DNA from: Streptomyces sp. NBC_01476
Lineage (GTDB): Bacteria > Actinomycetota > Actinomycetes > Streptomycetales > Streptomycetaceae
Direction of reading: 5' to 3'
NCBI RefSeq assembly: GCF_036227265.1
Contig: NZ_CP109446.1
Coordinates: forward strand, 3,171,001-3,235,000
Length of the DNA: 64,000 bases
Below the pieces are notes generated by a model. It was not told the origin of the DNA. It made no database searches and saw only the letters and a list, made by a program, of their open reading frames with translations. Position 1 is the first letter of the stretch; each line of letters opens with the position of its first letter. Below, piece by piece: positions 24,574 through 33,099 of the stretch. A program made the translations under genes and the position numbers.

Positions 24574-24847
24574 GGGCCGGGTCCACGCTTCACGAACGGA
24601 CCGCGCTCCCCCGCCAGGCCGCGGTCAGGACGACCACCGCAGCGCGTCGAGGTCCGGCCAGGGGGCCGACCGCAGGTCGGTCCTCGGCACGCTCAGCGGC
24701 ATCTTCCGGACTGGTAAACGACGGAACGGCCCGGGGGGTGTTCACCCGTTCGAGTGCACATGCGTTCGAGGGTCGTACGGAGACGCCAATCCGGTCCGCC
24801 GACGGGCAGGCGGAACCGCGCCGCCCCGCTCACCGCGTCCGGACTCC

Positions 24848-25048
24848 TCATCGGTCGTGCGTGATGGCGGCGGTCGGTACGTCGAGGGCGTGGGCGTAGC
24901 GGCGGATGGTGTCGTCGCTCGCCCCCACGAGGCCGCGTTCCAGGCGGGACAGGTGGCCCCTGTCGAGGCCGGTCCTCTGCTGCATGTCCCGCAGGCTCAT
25001 CTTCCGAGCGGTTCGGAGTGCCCTCATCGCCGCCCCGTTCGGTCTCAC
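24848..25048 (-). CDS. Small XRE-type helix-turn-helix protein
   Basis: 66 residues, consisting of little more than one XRE DNA-binding domain: MRALRTARKMSLRDMQQRTGLDRGHLSRLERGLVGASDDTIRRYAHALDVP. The recognition helix is RGHLSRLERG. No effector domain is present, so it may act as a dimer that competes for operators or pairs with another protein. It is divergent from the 175-residue XRE gene at 25263, with 214 bases between them. The shared GGTTGCATG sequences in the region suggest joint regulation. Confidence 0.75.
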   Translation of the reverse strand: MRPNGAAMRALRTARKMSLRDMQQRTGLDRGHLSRLERGLVGASDDTIRRYAHALDVPTAAITHDR

Positions 25049-25165
25049 GTGCCGAAGTTAGCGGTAGGCGCCGTGCCGCGCAAGCCGATTCAAGAGCCTT
25101 GAAGCTCTGATTATGAGCCCGCACTCACCCCGCGCCCGCACCTGCCCGCTTTTCCGACGCGTCGT

Positions 25166-25240
25166 CATGCAACCCAATGGGCGCCGCGAGCGGCGTTCGG
25201 CCCAGGTCGAAAGGTCGAAAGACGCTCACTTGGTTGCATG
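25166..25240. promoter_or_regulatory. Inverted CATGCAACC / GGTTGCATG pair between divergent XRE genes
   Basis: CATGCAACC at 25166-25174 and GGTTGCATG at 25232-25240 are exact complements, 57 bases apart, in the promoter of the XRE gene at 25263. A third copy (GGTTGCATG) is at 25846-25854, after that gene. Flanking bases also agree partly (TTGGTTGCATGGAC, TGGGTTGCATGACG, GTGGTTGCATGAAC), so this looks like a bound motif. Confidence 0.5.
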
Positions 25241-25262
25241 GACTAGGGCATGATGTGGGGCC

Positions 25263-25790
25263 ATGGACGGAGACTGGGCGGGACTGGGCAGAGCCGTTGC
25301 GGCAGCACGCGCGGCTATGGGGCTCAGTCAGGAAGAGCTCGGGGCGCTGGCCGACGGCGCGGGGCGGACCGTGATCCAGACCATCGAGCGGGGTCACAAG
25401 TTCAAGAAGGTCACCAAGACGCTGCTCAACGTCGAGTACGCACTCGGCTGGCGGCGCGGCTCGGTGGAACGGATCCTCGGCGGCGAGGACCCGCTGCCCC
25501 TGAACCCGCCGGAAGAGCAGGCCGGCGGGCGGTCGCAGGCCGACGGGTACGGGGGTCTGCCGCTGCGGGTCAGCCACACCCTCACCGAAGGCACCACCCT
25601 GGACACCACGATCGTGCCGCTCACCCCCAACGCGGACATGGTCGTCGTCGTGAAGGGCAAACCGACGGCCACGCCGGAGCAGTTGAAGGACGCGATGCTC
25701 GCCTGGGAGGAACGGGAGGGTTATCTGGCCCAGCTGCCCAAGCTCTTCGAAGGACCGCAGGGACCCCAGGGACCCCAGAAGTCCGAGTAG
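25263..25790 (+). CDS. XRE-type helix-turn-helix regulator
   Basis: 175 residues. The N-terminal helix-turn-helix domain covers about residues 7-62 (GRAVAAARAAMGLSQEELGALADGAGRTVIQTIERGHKF), followed by an EYALGWRRGSVERILGGEDPLPL segment typical of actinobacterial XRE proteins with unknown effector domains. The C-terminal half (VSHTLTEGTTLDTTIVPLTPNADMVVVVKG) is unrecognised, and the protein ends in a collagen-like GPQGPQGPQ repeat. ATG 25263 directly follows the promoter with the GGTTGCATG motif at 25232. Probably autoregulatory; target genes unknown. Confidence 0.8.
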   Translation: MDGDWAGLGRAVAAARAAMGLSQEELGALADGAGRTVIQTIERGHKFKKVTKTLLNVEYALGWRRGSVERILGGEDPLPLNPPEEQAGGRSQADGYGGLPLRVSHTLTEGTTLDTTIVPLTPNADMVVVVKGKPTATPEQLKDAMLAWEEREGYLAQLPKLFEGPQGPQGPQKSE

Positions 25791-25799
25791 ACCCCCGAG

Positions 25800-25854
25800 T
25801 TATCCACAGCCTGTCACTTTCCGGTCACCCCGGGCTCTCGTTTGTGGTTGCATG
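25800..25854 (+). other. TTATCCACA box and third GGTTGCATG copy
   Basis: TTATCCACA at 25800-25808 (DnaA-box sequence, as in the pair at 2342-2368) and GGTTGCATG at 25846-25854 lie between the XRE gene and the permease gene. The latter overlaps the start codon of the small open frame at 25852. Confidence 0.45.
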
Positions 25855-26061
25855 AACGCACCGGCGAGGGGGCCACCGCCCTGGTGTTCAGGGGGCCGAG
25901 TGATTCGGGTTCTACGTACGTCCAGCATGCCCGAGGGCGTCTTGCTGTGGGTCAGGCCGTACAAACAGGGTTACGTGGTGTACGTGGCACCGGAGCTCGC
26001 CTCCATGACGTCGCGGCTTTGCACGCCGTTGTGGAAGGACGCCTCCGACGTGCGGAAATAG
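25852..26061 (+). CDS. Possible small hypothetical protein
   Basis: A 69-residue frame from ATG 25852 to TAG 26059-26061, ten bases before the permease start. The C-terminal two thirds (VIRVLRTSSMPEGVLLWVRPYKQGYVVYVAPELASMTSRLCTPLW region) has ordinary amino-acid composition rather than the Arg/Pro-rich composition of spurious frames, and tight spacing to the permease favours a real leader gene. No ribosome-binding site is evident and I recognise no family, so this is tentative. Confidence 0.35.
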   Translation: MNAPARGPPPWCSGGRVIRVLRTSSMPEGVLLWVRPYKQGYVVYVAPELASMTSRLCTPLWKDASDVRK

Positions 26062-26070
26062 AGGCTCTGT

Positions 26071-27309
26071 ATGCATGCCGTCCTGCACGCGCTGTCCATC
26101 ACCGGGTCGATGACCTGGGAGATTACCTGGGCGCTGGTGCTCGGTTTCGCGCTGTCCGCGGTGGTGCAGGCGGTGGTGCGCAAGTCCACCGTGGTGCGAC
26201 TGCTGGGTGACGACCGGCCGCGGACTCTGGGGGTGGCGGCGCTGCTCGGGTCGGCGTCGTCGTCCTGCTCGTACGCCGCGGTGGCGCTCGCGCGTTCGCT
26301 CGTCGTCAAGGGGGCAAACTTCACCGCGGCGATGGCCTTCGAGATCGCCTCGACCAATCTGGTGGTGGAACTCGGCGTGATTCTGGCGCTCTTGATGGGG
26401 TGGCAGTTCACCGCGGCGGAGTTCGCCGGCGGCCCCATCATGATCGTGGTGCTCGCCCTGCTCTTCCGGCTGCTGCTGCGGGACCGGCTGCTGCGGGAAG
26501 CGCGGGACCAGGCGGCGCGCGGGGTGGCCGGGTCGATGGAGGGGCACGCCGCGATGGACATGTCCGTGGCGGGCCCGGGGTCGTTCTGGCGGCGGCTGCT
26601 CTCCCGGGACGGCTTCACGTCGGTGGCGCATGTGTTCGTCATGGAGTGGGCGGCGATCCTGCGGGATCTGGTAATTGGGCTGCTGATCGCGGGGGCCATC
26701 GCGGCATGGGTGCCGGACGCCTTCTGGCGGACCTTCTTCTTCGAGGGCCACCCGCTGGCGTCGAAGGTGTGGGGGCCGGTCGTCGGGCCGCTGGTGGCGG
26801 TGGTGTCCTTCGTCTGCTCGATCGGCAATGTGCCGTTGGCGGTGGTGCTGTGGAAGGGCGGCATCAGCTTCGGCGGGGTGGTGGCGTTCATCTTCGCGGA
26901 CCTGCTGATCCTGCCGATTCTGAACATCTACCGCCGGTACTACGGCCTGCGGATGACGGTCTTCCTCGCGCTTTCCTTCTACGCGGCGATGGTGGTGGCC
27001 GGCTACGTGGTCGAGCTGGTCTTCTCCGGCGCGGGGATCGTGCCGGACCAGGCGGACGCGACCGTCCCCATGGAGGGCGTCACCTGGAACTACACCACGT
27101 ATCTGAACATCGTCTTCCTGCTGCTCGCGGCAGCTCTGGTGGTGCGCTTCCTTCGCTCCGGGGGGCTGCCGATGCTGCGGATGATGGGCGGCGGTCCGGC
27201 CGGGGCGGACGGCGGTCACCAGGGACACGGGACTCAGGGCGATCACGGTGATCAGGGTGATCACGGCGGACACCATGACGGACACCTGGGCGAGCACCCG
27301 TCCACGTAG
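26071..27309 (+). CDS. ArsP-like permease (DUF318 family) with His-rich tail
   Basis: 412 residues with eight to ten membrane helices arranged as two repeats, as in the PF03773 permease family that includes the organoarsenical exporter ArsP. The first repeat has LLGSASSSCSYAAVALARSLVVKGANFTAAMAFEIASTNLVVELG and the second FVCSIGNVPLAVVLWKGGISFGGVVAFIFADLLILP, the hallmark segments. The cytoplasmic loop between them contains HAAMDMSVAG. The last 35 residues are Gly/His/Asp-rich (about eight His) and may bind metal. No arsR or arsenate reductase gene is nearby, so the substrate is open. GAGG at 26062 precedes ATG 26071. Confidence 0.82.
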   Translation: MHAVLHALSITGSMTWEITWALVLGFALSAVVQAVVRKSTVVRLLGDDRPRTLGVAALLGSASSSCSYAAVALARSLVVKGANFTAAMAFEIASTNLVVELGVILALLMGWQFTAAEFAGGPIMIVVLALLFRLLLRDRLLREARDQAARGVAGSMEGHAAMDMSVAGPGSFWRRLLSRDGFTSVAHVFVMEWAAILRDLVIGLLIAGAIAAWVPDAFWRTFFFEGHPLASKVWGPVVGPLVAVVSFVCSIGNVPLAVVLWKGGISFGGVVAFIFADLLILPILNIYRRYYGLRMTVFLALSFYAAMVVAGYVVELVFSGAGIVPDQADATVPMEGVTWNYTTYLNIVFLLLAAALVVRFLRSGGLPMLRMMGGGPAGADGGHQGHGTQGDHGDQGDHGGHHDGHLGEHPST

Positions 27310-27347
27310 CCTGGCGGCATCGGGCTCGACGGACGGGATGGTGGCCA

Positions 27348-28364
27348 GTGACGCGCAGACCGGGGCGGAAGGCTCCGCCGTCTCCGCTGGAGCAGCGTGA
27401 CGGGGTGGACCCGGTGTGCCTGCGGCTGCCCGGCGGCCCGGACGCCGAGGCGCTCGCCGAGGGGGCGGTGCCCGGGCGCCCGGAGACCGTGCGCGCGTAT
27501 TTGCTGGAGCGTTACGCGACCGCCATCGGTCCCGGGCGGGTCGAGGCGATGCTGGCCGACGGGCGGTTCGTGGGCGAGGACGGGCGGCCGGTGGGCGCGG
27601 CGACCGCGTACCGGGCCGGCGCGTACATCTGGTTCCACCGTGATTTCGCGCCCGAGGTGCCGGTGCCGTTCGCCATCCGGGTCGTGCACCGGGACGAGCG
27701 GATCGTGGTCGCGGACAAGCCGCACTTCCTGGCCACCACCCCGCGCGGCCGGCACATCACGGAGACCGCGGTGGCCCGGCTGCGGCGGGACCTGGCGCTG
27801 CCGCGGCTCTCCCCCGCGCACCGGCTGGACAGGCTGACGGCGGGGCTGGTGCTGTTCGTCGTACGGCCGGAGGACCGGGGCACGTACCAGACGCTCTTCC
27901 GGGACCGTCTGGTGCGCAAGGAGTACGAGGCGGTGGCCGCCCACGATCCGGCGGTGGAGCTGCCGCGGACGGTGCGCAGCCGGATCGTCAAGGAGCACGG
28001 GGTGCTGGCCGCCCAGGAGGTGCCCGGGCCGGTCAACGCGGAGAGCCGGATCGAGCTGCTGGCGCACTGCGGCGGGCTCGGCCGCTACCGGCTGCTGCCC
28101 GCGACGGGACGTACCCACCAGCTGCGGGTCCATATGAGCGGGCTCGGACTTCCGCTGCTCAACGACCCGCTCTACCCCGAGATCGCGCCCGAGCCGGCCG
28201 AGGACGATCCCCGCTACTACCAGCGGCCGCTGCAACTGCTCGCACGGGCGCTGGAGTTCACCGACCCGTGGACGGGGCGGGCGGTGCGGTTCGAGAGCGC
28301 ACGGGAGTTGGCGGCGTGGCAGGACGTCGCCGGGGTCCGGCCGGACTCCGGGCGCGCCGTGTGA
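27348..28364 (+). CDS. RluA-family RNA pseudouridine synthase
   Basis: 338 residues from GTG 27348. The catalytic domain (about residues 100-310) contains the RluA signature AHRLDRLTAGLVLF, with Asp161 as the catalytic nucleophile, and the later GRTHQLRVHMSGLGLPLLNDPLYP motif. The first 95 residues form an N-terminal extension with a possible S4-like element (VEAMLADGRFVGEDGRPVG). It isomerises specific uridines of rRNA or tRNA; the exact target cannot be predicted. It starts 38 bases after the permease stop. Confidence 0.87.
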   Translation: MTRRPGRKAPPSPLEQRDGVDPVCLRLPGGPDAEALAEGAVPGRPETVRAYLLERYATAIGPGRVEAMLADGRFVGEDGRPVGAATAYRAGAYIWFHRDFAPEVPVPFAIRVVHRDERIVVADKPHFLATTPRGRHITETAVARLRRDLALPRLSPAHRLDRLTAGLVLFVVRPEDRGTYQTLFRDRLVRKEYEAVAAHDPAVELPRTVRSRIVKEHGVLAAQEVPGPVNAESRIELLAHCGGLGRYRLLPATGRTHQLRVHMSGLGLPLLNDPLYPEIAPEPAEDDPRYYQRPLQLLARALEFTDPWTGRAVRFESARELAAWQDVAGVRPDSGRAV

Positions 28365-28437
28365 GGTCCCGGGGCGAGGTCCCCAGAGGTGAGGTCCACG
28401 GCGTGAGGTTCCCCGGGTGTTCTCCGGGCGGGCGCGT

Positions 28438-29229
28438 TCAGGACATGGACTCCGCGGGGGTGAGCAGGGCGAAGAAGGCGCCTTCCGGGTCGCGGAGCAG
28501 GGCGATGCGGCCGACGCCCTCCATGTCGGTGGGCGGCATGAGGACGGAGCCGCCCTTCTCGGTGGTCCTGGCGGTGAGGGCGTCGGTGTCGGCGACCCCG
28601 AAGTAGGGCTGCCAGTAACTGAGGCCGTCCGGGAGCCTGTCGGCGGCGAGTTGCATGATGCCGCCGTGGGAGCCTTCCTGGCCGCCGCCGGCGCGGGAGG
28701 CGACGATGTAGGTGCCGGAGCCCTGCGGCAACGGCATGTCCTCGAAATCCCAGTGGAAGACGGTGCCGTAGAAGCGCCTGGCCTGTTCGCCGTCGGGTGT
28801 GTAGAGCTCCGTCCAGCACAGGGCGCCGGGGCCGACGCGGTCCAGGCCCTTGGTGGCGGCGGGCTCCCAGACGGCGAACTCGGCGCCGCCCGGGTCGGTG
28901 TACCCGGCCAGCCGGCCCTGGTCGAAGACCTTCATCGGCGCGAAGCGGACGGAGCCGCCGGCCGCTTCGACGGCTTCGGAGGTGGCGTCGGCGTCTGCCG
29001 TCTCGAAGTACACCGTCCAGGCGGGCTGGGCGGCGGCCTCCTGCAGCGGGCCCAGTCCTGCGACGGTCTGGCCGGCGAGCTGGAGCATGCCGTACCCGGC
29101 GGCCTCCGGGCCCATCGGCTGGAAGTCCCAGTCGAGCACCGCCTTGTAGAACGCGGCGGCGGCCTCGGTGTCGCGGCTGCCCAGGTCGATCCAGCTGGGC
29201 GCGCCCGGCACATAGTCGTTGGTGAGCAT
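28438..29229 (-). CDS. VOC family (glyoxalase/bleomycin-resistance-like) protein, two domains
   Basis: 263 residues forming two VOC domains, about 8-125 and 135-258. Each begins with a PSWIDLGSRDTEAAAAFYKAVLDWDF-type or LCWTELYTPDGEQARRFYGTVFHWDF-type strand-helix and ends with a DPxGAxFA(V/L) strand. Metal-ligand positions are not all obvious, so it may bind a ligand rather than catalyse. A second protein of the same architecture is encoded at 60601-61392. The gene converges with the pseudouridine synthase; the 73-base gap contains repeated GTGAGGT motifs. ATG at 29227-29229. Confidence 0.82.
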   Translation of the reverse strand: MLTNDYVPGAPSWIDLGSRDTEAAAAFYKAVLDWDFQPMGPEAAGYGMLQLAGQTVAGLGPLQEAAAQPAWTVYFETADADATSEAVEAAGGSVRFAPMKVFDQGRLAGYTDPGGAEFAVWEPAATKGLDRVGPGALCWTELYTPDGEQARRFYGTVFHWDFEDMPLPQGSGTYIVASRAGGGQEGSHGGIMQLAADRLPDGLSYWQPYFGVADTDALTARTTEKGGSVLMPPTDMEGVGRIALLRDPEGAFFALLTPAESMS

Positions 29230-29429
29230 GGCGGCGACCTCCGTGGACTGAGGGAATTGCCGGATTAGAACGGTGTGTCCTCCCTCACATCAGCATGGCA
29301 GGGGGCGCTGACATTCGCGCTCCACCGGCAGGTCACGGCCGCCGGTCCAGGGCGGGGCGTGACCTGGCGCACACGGCTGGTGGCTAAACGGATTCGGGAT
29401 TGTCAGTGGTCGCGTCTAGGGTTGTTCGC

Positions 29430-29633
29430 ATGTACGGGGGAAGACTCGATCAAGCGAACGCGGTTCTGCGCGCGTATGTGCAGGAGCACGGCGACCGGCC
29501 CTGGACGGCCGAGGAGCTGACGGAGCTGGCGCGGCTGCGCGCCCGTTGGACGGCAGCCGCGCGCGAGCTCCGCATGGAGATACGTCCGGTGCCCGGCCCG
29601 GTCAGCGGCTCCGCGGTGGTGACGGCGGCCTGA
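29430..29633 (+). CDS. Small conserved-looking hypothetical protein
   Basis: 67 residues from ATG 29430: MYGGRLDQANAVLRAYVQEHGDRPWTAEELTELARLRARWTAAAREL and a short Pro/Val tail. It is amphipathic and helical, without Cys or membrane segment, and has good codon composition. The frame is open a little further upstream (29400), but that part is weaker. It converges on panD. Function unknown. Confidence 0.6.
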   Translation: MYGGRLDQANAVLRAYVQEHGDRPWTAEELTELARLRARWTAAARELRMEIRPVPGPVSGSAVVTAA

Positions 29634-29718
29634 CTGCGGCCGGCCGCCCCGGGTTCCGCTGCGGACGCGGCCCGGCCAGGACTTCTCCCTTCGGACGTGC
29701 CGCAAGGTGCCGGACGGT

Positions 29719-30141
29719 TCAGACGTGCGCGACCGCGTGCGGGGGGCGGACGGTGTCCGTGCCGGGGGTGGGCTCGGCGGCGTCGGCGCCCAGAGCGGTG
29801 ATCCGGTTGGCGGCGTCGACATGGACGACGGCCGGGCGCAGGCTACGGGCCTCGGCGTCCTCGACCTGGGCGTAGCTGATGAGGATGACCAGGTCACCGG
29901 GGTGCACGAGGTGGGCGGCGGCGCCGTTGATGCCGATCACGCCGGAGCCGCGCTCGCCCTCGATGACATAGGTCTCCAGGCGCGCGCCGTTGGTGATGTC
30001 GACGATGTGGACCAGTTCGCCCGGCAGCAGGTCGGCGGCGTCCATCAGATCGCGGTCGACCGTCACGGAACCCACGTAGTGCAGATCGGCCTGGGTCACG
30101 GTGGCCCGGTGGATCTTGGACTTGAACATGGTGCGCAGCAT
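29719..30141 (-). CDS. panD: Aspartate 1-decarboxylase proenzyme
   Basis: 140 residues. PanD cleaves itself between Gly24 and Ser25 ([10 protein letters not shown] here) to make the pyruvoyl cofactor, then converts L-aspartate to beta-alanine for pantothenate and CoA. The family landmarks are present: [74 protein letters not shown] lies nine bases before ATG (30139-30141). The last 25 residues are a variable tail. It is downstream of the FUSC gene? No: FUSC ends at 30261, upstream of panD on the same strand, 119 bases away, so the two may be co-transcribed. Confidence 0.93.
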   Translation of the reverse strand: MLRTMFKSKIHRATVTQADLHYVGSVTVDRDLMDAADLLPGELVHIVDITNGARLETYVIEGERGSGVIGINGAAAHLVHPGDLVILISYAQVEDAEARSLRPAVVHVDAANRITALGADAAEPTPGTDTVRPPHAVAHV

Positions 30142-30260
30142 GGCGCCGCCTCCTGGTGAATGAGTGGGTCGCGTCCTTGGGGGGTACGCGCCGACGGCAT
30201 CCAGGGTAGATCCCGTGGTGCGGGGGCCGGCCGGGGGCCGGTGGCGAAGTGCGGAAGATC

Positions 30261-32291
30261 TCAGCCGGTGGCGGGGACGGTCCCGGCCGACGGGTTCGGC
30301 GTGGTCGGGGGTGCGGTGGTCGCCGGGGAGAGCGCGGGTGCGGGCAGGCGGTCGTAGAGCTGGGCGAGCGCGGTGTTGAGCCGGATCAGGTGGGCGGGGG
30401 CGTTGCGGACCTCGGTCGGCGCGGTGGCGTCGGGGCGGTGGCCGAGCCGGCGGCGTACCTGGCCGATGTTGCGGGCGGTCAGGCCGAGTTGCGGGCGCAC
30501 GGCGGCGAGGTCGGCGGCGTCGGTGGCGGCCAGCGCGCGGGCGGCGTGGGCGCAGGCGGTGAGGGCGTCGGCCCAGTCGGCGGGGTGGGCGGTTCCGGCG
30601 TCGCGCCGGCGGGCGGGGGTGCGCCGGATGAAGGTGCGGTGGGCGCGGGCGGAAGCCGACGCCTCGGTCAGGTCCTTGGTGGCGCGGTCCACCTGGCGGG
30701 TGAGCCGGCGGACGGCGGCGGGCTCGGGGGCCGGTTCGCGGACCGCGGCGAGCAGTTCCTGGAGCGCGCGCAGGGCGCGGGCGGCGCGGCCCCGCATCAC
30801 GGTCTCGGTACGCAGCGGCAGTACGAAGAAGGCCGCTGCGATGCCGCAGACCGAGCCGGCCAGGATGCCTTCGGGGCGCTGGACGAGCAGGGCGTCGCCG
30901 TGTTCGCCGTTGAGGGAGTAGAGGACGGCGAGCAGGCTGGTGACGCAGAATGCCCAGATCGCGTAGTTGAGGTCGCGCAGCCAGATGCCGACCGTCAGGT
31001 AGCAGAAGATGACCACGACCGCGGCGGCCGGAGCGCCGGCCACCAGGTGGGCGACCAGGGTGCCGAGGAGCGCGCCGGCGAAGGCGCCCGCGACGCGGAG
31101 CCCGCTGCGGTGGACGACGTCCCCGCGGCCCTGGGCCGCGCTGCACACCACGAACGCGGTGATCACCGTCCACATCCAGTGCTGCGGGAAGAGCAGGTGG
31201 CCTGCGACGAAGCCCGCGGCCATGGCGGCGGCGAGTTGGGCGGCGAGCCGGGTCTGGGGTTGCGGATCGCGCCAGCCGCCGGCCCGGCGGGCGGGGGCGG
31301 GCGGCTCGGGGGCGGGCCGTTCGGTGGCGCGGATGCCGCGGACGGCGACGGCGCGGAGGCGGACGCCGGCGAGCGCGGTGGCGAGCGCCGTGTCCGGTGC
31401 GGGGTCCGTTGGCGTGTCCCGTACGGCATCCGGTGCGGGGTCCCGTGCGATGTCCGGGGCCGTCTCCCGTGTGGCGTCCAGTGCCGTGTCCGGTGCCATG
31501 TCCGGTGCGGGGTCGAGGCCGCGGGTGGCGGCCGGGTCTTCGGGGGTGGGCTCCTGGGCGAGGACTTCGGCGCGCAGGACGGCGGTGGCCAGGTCGTCGA
31601 GGGGGGTGCGGTCGGCGCCCTCGGGGAGGCGGGCGGCGGTGAGGCGGGTGTCGACGGTGAGCGCGGTGCGGTGGAGGGCGGCGGCGGCGCGCGGACGGTG
31701 GCGGCCGTCCGGTGGGAGGGCCCGCAACCGGGTCACGGCGTAGCGGAGGTCGCCGGCCGCGGCGGCGGCTTCGCGGGTGGGGCGGGCCGGGAGGAGTGCC
31801 TGCACGGCGATCACGCAGGCGACCGCGATCAGTCCGGCCGCTCCGCCCCACAGCGGGCCGGTCGCTCTGGCGGCGTCCGGCGGGACGGGGACGACCAGGA
31901 CCGAGATCAGCGGGGTCAGGGCGAGCCGTCCGAAGCGACGCACCCTGCCGCCGAAGCGCATGAGGTAACGCGACGCCCACACCGCACCGACGAAGGCGGC
32001 GGCGCCCAGCCAGGTGTGGTGCACCATGAAGCGGCCGGTGAAGGTCGCGACGATGCCGATGGCGGGCACGTACACCAGGGCGGAGAGGCGATGCGGGAGG
32101 CTGGTCGCGTGCAGGCTGCGCGAGACCAGGACGGCGACCACGGTGGCGATCATCACGATGCCGCCGGGCAGATCAGCGGATCGGATGACCAGCCAGGAGA
32201 GCAGCAGTGCCGCCAGCGCCGCGATGATCGTACGTATGGCGATGTGCAGGCGCACACGGCCGGGGTCGAGCAGTCGCAGTCGGATCAGCAT
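30261..32291 (-). CDS. FUSC family (aromatic acid exporter/fusaric-acid-resistance-like) membrane protein
   Basis: 676 residues. Two blocks of five to six membrane helices (about residues 18-170 and 345-490) each followed by a soluble helical segment, as in the FUSC/YccS architecture. A low-complexity linker of Asp-Pro-Ala-type repeats (about residues 255-305) separates the halves. The C-terminal soluble domain is Ala/Arg-rich and helical and ends in a Pro/Thr tail. Members export aromatic carboxylates or affect envelope physiology; the substrate here is unknown. ATG at 32289-32291 with GGGAGAG upstream. The divergent marR gene at 32487 is its probable regulator. Confidence 0.8.
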   Translation of the reverse strand: MLIRLRLLDPGRVRLHIAIRTIIAALAALLLSWLVIRSADLPGGIVMIATVVAVLVSRSLHATSLPHRLSALVYVPAIGIVATFTGRFMVHHTWLGAAAFVGAVWASRYLMRFGGRVRRFGRLALTPLISVLVVPVPPDAARATGPLWGGAAGLIAVACVIAVQALLPARPTREAAAAAGDLRYAVTRLRALPPDGRHRPRAAAALHRTALTVDTRLTAARLPEGADRTPLDDLATAVLRAEVLAQEPTPEDPAATRGLDPAPDMAPDTALDATRETAPDIARDPAPDAVRDTPTDPAPDTALATALAGVRLRAVAVRGIRATERPAPEPPAPARRAGGWRDPQPQTRLAAQLAAAMAAGFVAGHLLFPQHWMWTVITAFVVCSAAQGRGDVVHRSGLRVAGAFAGALLGTLVAHLVAGAPAAAVVVIFCYLTVGIWLRDLNYAIWAFCVTSLLAVLYSLNGEHGDALLVQRPEGILAGSVCGIAAAFFVLPLRTETVMRGRAARALRALQELLAAVREPAPEPAAVRRLTRQVDRATKDLTEASASARAHRTFIRRTPARRRDAGTAHPADWADALTACAHAARALAATDAADLAAVRPQLGLTARNIGQVRRRLGHRPDATAPTEVRNAPAHLIRLNTALAQLYDRLPAPALSPATTAPPTTPNPSAGTVPATG
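31388..31512 (-). repeat. Degenerate tandem repeat encoding D-P/A-rich linker in the FUSC gene
   Basis: On the plus strand the motif GTGTCCGGTGCGGGGTC and variants recur about seven times, mostly in steps of 12-24 bases. On the coding strand this gives [31 protein letters not shown] and similar units. Such arrays expand and contract by slippage. Confidence 0.65.
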
Positions 32292-32395
32292 TCTTGTGCT
32301 CTCCCTGTCACGCGCGCGGCACATCACCCGTGCGCCGTCCGTCAGCATGGCGCCGCGCACCTCACCCGTACGAAGACGCGAGCCGCCGAGATACA

Positions 32396-32406
32396 ACGCA
32401 TTGCGT
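32396..32406. promoter_or_regulatory. ACGCATTGCGT dyad between FUSC and marR genes
   Basis: ACGCA-T-TGCGT is a perfect inverted repeat 81 bases upstream of the marR start and 105 bases upstream of the FUSC start, in the shared promoter region. It is a reasonable operator for the adjacent MarR protein but there is only one copy. Confidence 0.4.
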
Positions 32407-32486
32407 ACGACTATCAGACTCTTCGATCGCAAGTCACCAGCAAGCGCGGCGACCGTCCCGTGCAGATAATACGCTTTCCTTAGAAA

Positions 32487-32930
32487 ATGGCAGCCATGTT
32501 CCCACCCCCGCCCCTCGACTCCGCCGCCGTTGTCCGCCGCGCGGTCAACCGCCTGGGCCGCCGCATGCGTGCCGAGCGGCTGCCCGACGGGCTGCCGAGC
32601 GGAAAGCTCGCCATCCTCGCGCTCCTCAACCGGTCCGGACCGAGCAGTCCGGGCGCGATGGCCGGCGCCCTGCACGTACAGCCGCAGTCACTCACCCGGA
32701 CGCTGGCCGCGCTGGAGCAGGACGGACTGGTGACGCGGGAGCGGGACGCGGCGGACGGCCGGCAGTACCGGATCGCGCTGACGGAGGACGGCTTCCAGGT
32801 GATGGCGCGGGACGTGGGCCACTGGGACGCGTGGCTGCGGGAGCGGATGGCGACCCAGTTGAACGAGACGGAACGGGAAGTGCTCCGGCTGGCGGCGGGA
32901 CTGCTCGACCGGCTGGCCGCCGACGACTGA
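32487..32930 (+). CDS. MarR family transcriptional regulator
   Basis: 147 residues (ATG 32487; ATG 32496 is an alternative). The winged helix-turn-helix is GKLAILALLNRSGPSSPGAMAGALHVQPQSLTRTLAALEQDGLVTRERDAADGRQYRIALTEDG, with DAADGRQY as the wing. Flanking helices make the dimer interface. No Cys is present, so it probably senses a ligand rather than oxidation. It is divergent from the FUSC exporter, a classic MarR-effector arrangement for phenolic or aromatic acids. Confidence 0.85.
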   Translation: MAAMFPPPPLDSAAVVRRAVNRLGRRMRAERLPDGLPSGKLAILALLNRSGPSSPGAMAGALHVQPQSLTRTLAALEQDGLVTRERDAADGRQYRIALTEDGFQVMARDVGHWDAWLRERMATQLNETEREVLRLAAGLLDRLAADD

Positions 32931-32998
32931 GGCGGCGGCGCAGCAAGTCCGAGCCGGTCGGAGCCGATCAGCGCGTTCATCGTACCGGCAGGTGAAAA

Positions 32999-33039
32999 TA
33001 CCCCCAGGGGGTAGTGCTCACGATACCTAGGGGGGGTAT
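32999..33039. promoter_or_regulatory. CsoR-like copper operators before copZ
   Basis: TACCCCCAGGGGGTA at 32999-33013 is a perfect palindrome, and ATACCTAGGGGGGGTAT at 33023-33039 is a second, looser one. Both match the GTATACCCC/GGGGTATAC style of CsoR, the Cu(I)-responsive repressor of actinobacterial copper operons. No csoR gene is in the window, so the regulator would act from elsewhere. Confidence 0.75.
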
Positions 33040-33099
33040 ATGGTGAAGAGAGTGAGGGCGGGGAAGCAGTTCCCCCACGCACACCACGAGGAGCACAGC

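Noticed and set aside
29719..31980. Single giant protein fusing panD with upstream sequence
   Set aside because: The extension is the out-of-frame Arg/Pro-rich shadow of the FUSC gene; panD has its own start and ribosome-binding site.
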